A stretch of DNA of 64,000 bases from CAZIKF01 sp964539825. GTDB taxonomy: Bacteria; Muiribacteriota; UBA6191. The position numbers and the translations under genes were made by a program. Shown one piece after another: positions 59,890 through 64,000 of the stretch. The notes below the pieces were generated by a model. The model saw only the letters and a program-made list of their open reading frames with translations. It was not told where the DNA came from and ran no database searches. The DNA lies in the NCBI GenBank assembly GCA_964539825.1, contig CAZIKF010000022.1:20782-84781 (forward strand), given 5' to 3'. Every line of letters begins with the position of its first letter. Position 1 is the stretch's first letter.

Positions 59890-62589
59890 GTGGTTTGTGG
59901 ACTGAAGTCCCATTCAAGACATGTGTCTCCCGGAGACGTTTTTTATGTAATGGGAGAAGGTTTTCGTTTGGATCAATACCTGTCCGAAGTCCTGCAGAAG
60001 GATCCTTCTTTGCTGGTAGTCCCCGAAGGTTTTGAGTTTTCGGTTGGTGAAATTCCTGTAAGGGTCGTCTCTGATGTGCGCAAAACCTATCGTGAGGATT
60101 GCCAGGAGCATTACCGGGAGCTCTTTGAATCCTTTCAACTCTGGGGCATCACAGGGACCAAGGGGAAAACTACGATTGCCTGGGGACTCTATCAATATCT
60201 TGAATCGGAAGGAGTCGCTGCTGCCTACATTGGTACATTGGGAGTTTCATCAAAGAATTTAAATAGACCTTCAATCAACACTACCCCAGGACTCTCCACC
60301 TTTATTGAGATTCTCAAGGAATTAAGAGCTCTCGATATAACCCATGTTATCTGTGAGATATCTTCCCAGGGACTGGTTCAGGAACGCGTTCCCATCCCTT
60401 ATTTTCAAGTGAGGGCTTTTACGGACCTATCAGAAGAGCATCTTGATTCTCACAAAACCATGGAGTCCTATTTTTCTGCGAAGAATTTATTTTTTGCAGA
60501 TCACAAAAACTCCTATGACTCCTTTATTCTGGACCGATCCAAGTGGGCTGCCAGACTTTCCATTCATCCCTCATGTCCGCCAACTCAATTCGGGCTCCAG
60601 TCCACAAGCACTCCCTCTGTTGAGGGATTCAAGACCACCTTGGAAGAAACTCGAATTCAAATCAAAATTGGGGCTAAAAACTTAGAAGTCACTACACCCT
60701 GGATTGGGTTTTTCAATGCTGAGAATCTGCTCTGTATGATTTCCATTCTTCTTGACCAGGGATTCTCTCTACACTCCATCACAAAGTTTTGTTCTCAACT
60801 ATCGCCAATCTCTGGAAGACTTGAAATGGTATCGACCTTTAGAGGAGCAAGAATCTTTGTGGACTATGCCCACTCCGCGCAAGCGATGGAGTTTCTTCTT
60901 GAAACCGTACGCGAACTTTTTGTGGGTCGACTGCATCTGATTTTTGGGTGTGGAGGAGAAAGAGATCGCGCGAAAAGACCTCGAATGGCACAAGCCGCGA
61001 GGCGTTTTGCCGACCGGATCCTGATCACGAATGACAACCCGCGACAGGAAGATCCGAATTCAATTATTGCAGACATCCTTTCTGGATTTGGCGAATCTAA
61101 GAATTATGAAATTTACCCAGATCGAAGGGAAGCTATTCGAGAAGGAGTTAAAGGTCTGAGTCCGGGAGATGTTCTTCTCGTGGTAGGGAAAGGGCATGAA
61201 GATTACCAGGTAATAGGAGAAAATCGTATTCACTTTTCTGATCATGATGAAATCCGCAATGTGATATCAGATTTCTCAAAGCATCAGATTCAGAGTTCGC
61301 TTCAACCAATTCACCGCTTAGAAAACTTTCTTTCTGTAAGCGGTGCCAAACTCCATCATGCAGGGCAGAAGAATGAGGTTTGCGGCTTTCACTTTGATTC
61401 GAGAAAACTCCTGCCAGGGGAGTGTTTTGTAGCTATGAATGGGCAGAATCTGGATGGGCATCAATTTGCTGAAGCCGCGATTGAAAAAGGGGCGGGATGG
61501 ATTCTGGGATCTAAAAAAATGGATTTAGCTGGTGAAAGCGCGATCCTGGAGCATCCCTCTCCTCTCCAGGCTCTTCAGGCCTTTGCGGCTTATTTCCGCG
61601 ACACACTCTCCGCGGTAATTATTGGGATTACAGGTTCTTGTGGAAAAACAACAACCAAAGACTGTCTGCACGCGCTTCTGGGTGAAAACTCCTACGCCAA
61701 TCCTGGGAATTACAATAATGACCTGGGACTCCCCATTTCCTTGTTGAAAATGGCTCCCAGGAGTGAGTTTGGGATCTTTGAGCTCGGCATAAATTCACCA
61801 GGAGAAATGGAGGTTCTAAGCCAATGTCTGGTTCCAGATATAGCCCTGATTACGAACATCAACTTATCTCACCGTGAGTATTTTCCTACCAGGCGTCAAT
61901 TGATCCTGGAAAAGTTAAAAATAGCTTCTCACATGAGGAGGGACAGCTTATTGCTAGCGCCTGTAGACCTCTTTGATGAAATCCTGGAAGTCTATGAGCC
62001 TCTGGGTTATCACCCCCGCCTTAAACGGCTAGATTATGAGGATTTTGAATCCCGTTTCAAATCTCATCGCAAGTTTTTTGGTGAAGGACCTTACCAGAGT
62101 TTTCTCTTGGCCTGTGGTTTGGCTCGTATCTTGGGAGTGAGACAGGACCAGCTTGAATCGAGAATTCCATCAATTGAACTTTCTCCTCTTCGTATGGAGC
62201 ATAGAAAGGCTGGAAAACTTGAAGTCATTCTCGATTGCTATAATGCCGCCCCAATCTCAATGCACTCTTTCTTCTCTTCCTTTGATAAACCTGAAGGGAC
62301 TATACTGGTCTTAGCTGATATGCTGGAGCTAGGTGAGTCTACTGAGAGTCAGCACTTAGAGGTACTGACTGCTGCAATTGAAATGGGATTTTTGAAAGTC
62401 TACCTACTAGGGGAGAACTTTACCCAGGCTGCTGAGAATTTTCAGAATTCGAAGGTTGAAGTACATAGCTCAATCGATGAGATTGTGCTATCGGTCCTCT
62501 CAATCCAGCCTCAGGTGCTAGGGTTAAAGGGCTCCCGGGTATTCGCGCTAGAGAGAGTATTTGAAGGGCTGATGGAGAAAGAATGTTAG
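59890..62589 (+). CDS. murE-murF: MurE-MurF fusion protein (cytoplasmic muropeptide ligases)
   Basis: 899 residues, GTG start with AAAAGG about eight bases upstream. MurE half (1 to ~465): ATP loop GTKGKTT (89-95), NTTPGLST, CEISSQGLVQERV, VDYAHSAQAM, FGCGGERDRAKR and NDNPRQED; the DNPR motif indicates meso-diaminopimelate. MurF half (~480-899): ATP loop TGSCGKTTTKD (581-591), GNYNNDLGLP, FELGINSPGEM and VLADMLELGE. It adds diaminopimelate and then D-Ala-D-Ala to the UDP-MurNAc peptide. A MurE-MurF fusion is known in some other bacteria (for example Bordetella). Followed by mraY with a 7-base overlap. Confidence 0.94.
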   Translation: MVCGLKSHSRHVSPGDVFYVMGEGFRLDQYLSEVLQKDPSLLVVPEGFEFSVGEIPVRVVSDVRKTYREDCQEHYRELFESFQLWGITGTKGKTTIAWGLYQYLESEGVAAAYIGTLGVSSKNLNRPSINTTPGLSTFIEILKELRALDITHVICEISSQGLVQERVPIPYFQVRAFTDLSEEHLDSHKTMESYFSAKNLFFADHKNSYDSFILDRSKWAARLSIHPSCPPTQFGLQSTSTPSVEGFKTTLEETRIQIKIGAKNLEVTTPWIGFFNAENLLCMISILLDQGFSLHSITKFCSQLSPISGRLEMVSTFRGARIFVDYAHSAQAMEFLLETVRELFVGRLHLIFGCGGERDRAKRPRMAQAARRFADRILITNDNPRQEDPNSIIADILSGFGESKNYEIYPDRREAIREGVKGLSPGDVLLVVGKGHEDYQVIGENRIHFSDHDEIRNVISDFSKHQIQSSLQPIHRLENFLSVSGAKLHHAGQKNEVCGFHFDSRKLLPGECFVAMNGQNLDGHQFAEAAIEKGAGWILGSKKMDLAGESAILEHPSPLQALQAFAAYFRDTLSAVIIGITGSCGKTTTKDCLHALLGENSYANPGNYNNDLGLPISLLKMAPRSEFGIFELGINSPGEMEVLSQCLVPDIALITNINLSHREYFPTRRQLILEKLKIASHMRRDSLLLAPVDLFDEILEVYEPLGYHPRLKRLDYEDFESRFKSHRKFFGEGPYQSFLLACGLARILGVRQDQLESRIPSIELSPLRMEHRKAGKLEVILDCYNAAPISMHSFFSSFDKPEGTILVLADMLELGESTESQHLEVLTAAIEMGFLKVYLLGENFTQAAENFQNSKVEVHSSIDEIVLSVLSIQPQVLGLKGSRVFALERVFEGLMEKEC

Positions 62590-63629
62590 CTGAATTCGTA
62601 GATAGCATTACCCTACGCTCTATCTATTCCCTTGTTATTTCTTATTTCGTAACCCTGGTCTTAGGGCCCTACGTAATCGCCAGGCTAAAAGAAAAACGGA
62701 TAGGGCAAAGTATTCGCGCGGAGGGTGTGAAAGCACACCTCGAGAAGAGCGGTATACCAACAATGGGTGGCATCATCATCATCGTTTCGGTGGTGGTTTC
62801 CACCATCATCTGGGCGCGGTTTGAAATCCAGCTAACCCTGGTCTTGGCCTCCTTTCTGTGGATGGGAATCCTGGGCTTTATGGATGATTTTCTAAAAATA
62901 ACGAAGAAGAACTCAGATGGTTTGATTGCCCGGCAGAAGCTGTTGGGACAGGTTAGTTTCGGGCTCATCGTGGGTGTTTATCTCTACCAGGCTAGCTGGA
63001 TGAGTACCGATCTCTTCGTACCTATCATCAATGTGAATCTGGAGCTTGGATATGGTTATGTTTTGCTCGTGATTCTCACCATTGTAGGCTCTTCCAATGC
63101 GGTGAATTTGACCGATGGGCTAGATGGTCTTGCTACCGGCATCATGTTCATAGTGATTGGCTGCATGGGCGTGCTCACCTATTTATCCGGTAATGCTATT
63201 TACTCCAACTACCTCAATATTCCTCATTTGGCCGGTACGGGTGAGTTGACCATCTTCTGCATGGCCCTGGTAGGAGCATGCCTGGGATTTCTCTGGTACA
63301 ATTCAAGCCCGGCCCAGGTGTTTATGGGGGACACTGGTTCACTGGCATTAGGGGGAGCCCTGGGTACGGTAGCTATTCTATGTAAAGCGGAATTATTCCT
63401 GGTGGTAATCGGAGGTATTTTCGTGGTTGAGGCTATATCAGTGATCTTACAGGTAGGATCTTTTCGGTTGCGGGGAAAGAGAATCTTTAAGATGGCACCC
63501 ATTCACCACCATTTCGAATTGCTCGGCTGGGCAGAGAATAAGGTGGTAATCCGTTTCTGGATCATCACATTGGTTCTTGCGATGTTGGGGTTGAGTGTCC
63601 TGGGTCTTAACGGGAGAATCTTTTATTGA
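62583..63629 (+). CDS. mraY: Phospho-N-acetylmuramoyl-pentapeptide-transferase
   Basis: 348 residues, ten or so membrane segments. GIPTMGGIIII, the DD motif in GFMDDFLKITKKNSDGL, SNAVNLTDGLDGLATG, FMGDTGSLALGG and the HHHFE motif (PIHHHFELLGW) are all present. It forms lipid I from UDP-MurNAc-pentapeptide and undecaprenyl phosphate. murD, ftsW and murG, which usually follow, are not seen before the window end. Confidence 0.97.
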   Translation: MLAEFVDSITLRSIYSLVISYFVTLVLGPYVIARLKEKRIGQSIRAEGVKAHLEKSGIPTMGGIIIIVSVVVSTIIWARFEIQLTLVLASFLWMGILGFMDDFLKITKKNSDGLIARQKLLGQVSFGLIVGVYLYQASWMSTDLFVPIINVNLELGYGYVLLVILTIVGSSNAVNLTDGLDGLATGIMFIVIGCMGVLTYLSGNAIYSNYLNIPHLAGTGELTIFCMALVGACLGFLWYNSSPAQVFMGDTGSLALGGALGTVAILCKAELFLVVIGGIFVVEAISVILQVGSFRLRGKRIFKMAPIHHHFELLGWAENKVVIRFWIITLVLAMLGLSVLGLNGRIFY

Positions 63630-63631
63630 GG

Positions 63632-63796
63632 TTGAGCCGAGGACTGGTATTTAGGCGCTCGTCTGGAAGTTCAGGGACGGCACCTGCTCGTCGATTACTC
63701 CTAGAGCGATACGATGCATCGCCCGTCGTCCCAATCCACGACCATGCACCATCCCTGAACTCCCAGACCACCACCACATACCAGCCCTCGACTCAA
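63632..63796 (-). repeat. Palindromic hairpin element B
   Basis: 165 bases, long imperfect palindrome; best inner fold is GAGCGAT (63704-63710) with its partner ending at 63724 around a 7-base loop. Going outward there are about 50 Watson-Crick pairs, six plain mismatches, a 6/7-base internal loop and one bulged A (63653). Nine further oppositions (left-arm bases 63637, 63643, 63656, 63667, 63678, 63681, 63682, 63697, 63705) are A.C or C.A on the + strand and so G.U/U.G on the - strand. The basal stem, its T.C mismatch and the bulge are shared with element A. Confidence 0.8.
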
Positions 63797-63916
63797 GGGT
63801 CTGGGAATGATTATTTTAGGGTTCCGGTGATTCTTGGATGGGTCTGGTTCAAATTTTTTAGCGAGGTTTGTAGCGGATGGGGATTTGGGGCGATATTCGA
63901 TTACAAAACACAGAAG

Positions 63917-63943
63917 AGTAGCAACTGTGTGGTCGTTACTACT
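63917..63943 (-). other. Nine-pair hairpin near the window end
   Basis: AGTAGCAAC (63917-63925) faces GTTACTACT (63935-63943) around a 9-base loop. Eight pairs are Watson-Crick and the ninth (63922.63938) is C.A on the + strand, a G.U on the - strand, the same polarity as in elements A and B. Confidence 0.4.
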
Positions 63944-64000
63944 AAAATCTATAGTTAATGAACTCCAATGACGACCAGAACATTGTTAAACTGCCATCAC

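Larger units (their letters stand above)
63630..64000. other. 371 bases after mraY without a supported gene
   Basis: Contains palindromic element B (63632-63796) and a second, shorter hairpin (63917-63943). A + strand open frame at 63626-63958 crosses the palindrome and has no family features, so it is judged spurious. Two ATGs near the edge (63958 and 63969) open frames that run off the window, but neither has a ribosome-binding site. The murD gene expected here is absent. Confidence 0.5.

Noticed and set aside
63631..63800. Integron attC site (GTTGAGC at 63631-63637 fits GTTRRRY)
   Set aside because: The core motif is at the wrong end for attC, the matching RYYYAAC is missing, the shared basal stem with element A is unlike attC, and there is no integrase or cassette array.
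63840..63870. tRNA/tmRNA T-loop-like GGTTCAAAT
   Set aside because: The flanking bases do not form a T stem and no acceptor, D or anticodon arms can be drawn.
63626..63958. 110-codon + strand open frame after mraY
   Set aside because: It runs across palindromic element B and the later hairpin, has TTG start inside the mraY end, a Ser/Pro/Thr-rich composition dictated by the repeat, and no recognisable fold.

Overview
The window is 64 kb of a Gram-negative-type bacterial chromosome, roughly 45-48 % G+C by eye, with very tight gene packing: most neighbouring genes overlap by 4 to 60 bases, and several starts are GTG or TTG. I cannot name the organism from sequence alone. The peptidoglycan genes point to meso-diaminopimelate (a DNPR motif in MurE), and the large surface-glycan locus suggests a diderm with an elaborate O-antigen, capsule or glycosylated surface protein. 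No rRNA, tRNA, CRISPR array or transposase gene was found.

Layout. 1-2.7 kb: leucine/isovalerate-type catabolism (biotin carboxylase, separate biotin carrier protein, HMG-CoA lyase). 2.7-8.5 kb: a HAD phosphatase, APS kinase CysC, a GspE/PilB-type ATPase with a large helical N-terminal region, a double zinc-ribbon protein with a glycine/glutamate tetrad repeat, a GNAT acetyltransferase and a TPMT-family methyltransferase. 8.7-55.7 kb: one continuous surface-carbohydrate locus built from several operons in both orientations. It encodes sugar-nucleotide enzymes (a LegB-like 4,6-dehydratase, epimerases, an RfbD-like reductase, three DegT aminotransferases, a PP-loop sugar amidotransferase, a formyltransferase, a PseG-like protein), SpsF-like nucleotidyltransferase domains (one free and three degenerate and fused), three or four radical-SAM-type proteins, two PIG-L deacetylases, two AsnB-type amidotransferases, six methyltransferases or methyltransferase domains, a sulfotransferase, a fatty-acyl-AMP ligase fused to an SGNH domain and a carrier domain, several glycosyltransferases and, at the far end, a polyprenyl-phosphate sugar-1-phosphate transferase that could start assembly on undecaprenyl phosphate. 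55.9-63.6 kb: YjbQ and a division/cell-wall block, ftsL-rsmH-ftsI-murE/murF fusion-mraY. The last 371 bases hold no convincing gene.

How it works together (inference). The locus looks able to make and heavily decorate an unusual amino/deoxy sugar polymer or glycan: amination, N-formylation, amidation, deacetylation, O/N-methylation, acylation and sulfation. CysC near the left edge could supply the PAPS used by the sulfotransferase. Several enzymes have lost canonical catalytic residues (a UDP-sugar dehydrogenase homologue without its cysteine, an SDR without its tyrosine, a radical-SAM fold without its cysteines, a DnaB/RecA fold without a Walker lysine), so repurposed folds are a theme of the region.

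The most striking non-coding signal is a pair of related long imperfect palindromes (55787-55870 and 63632-63796) in the same orientation, one on each side of the cell-wall block. They share a basal stem with the same mismatch and the same bulged base, show two compensatory pair changes relative to each other, and all 15 of their A.C or C.A oppositions on the + strand become G.U/G.T wobbles on the - strand. This suggests a dispersed hairpin element whose functional strand is the - strand.
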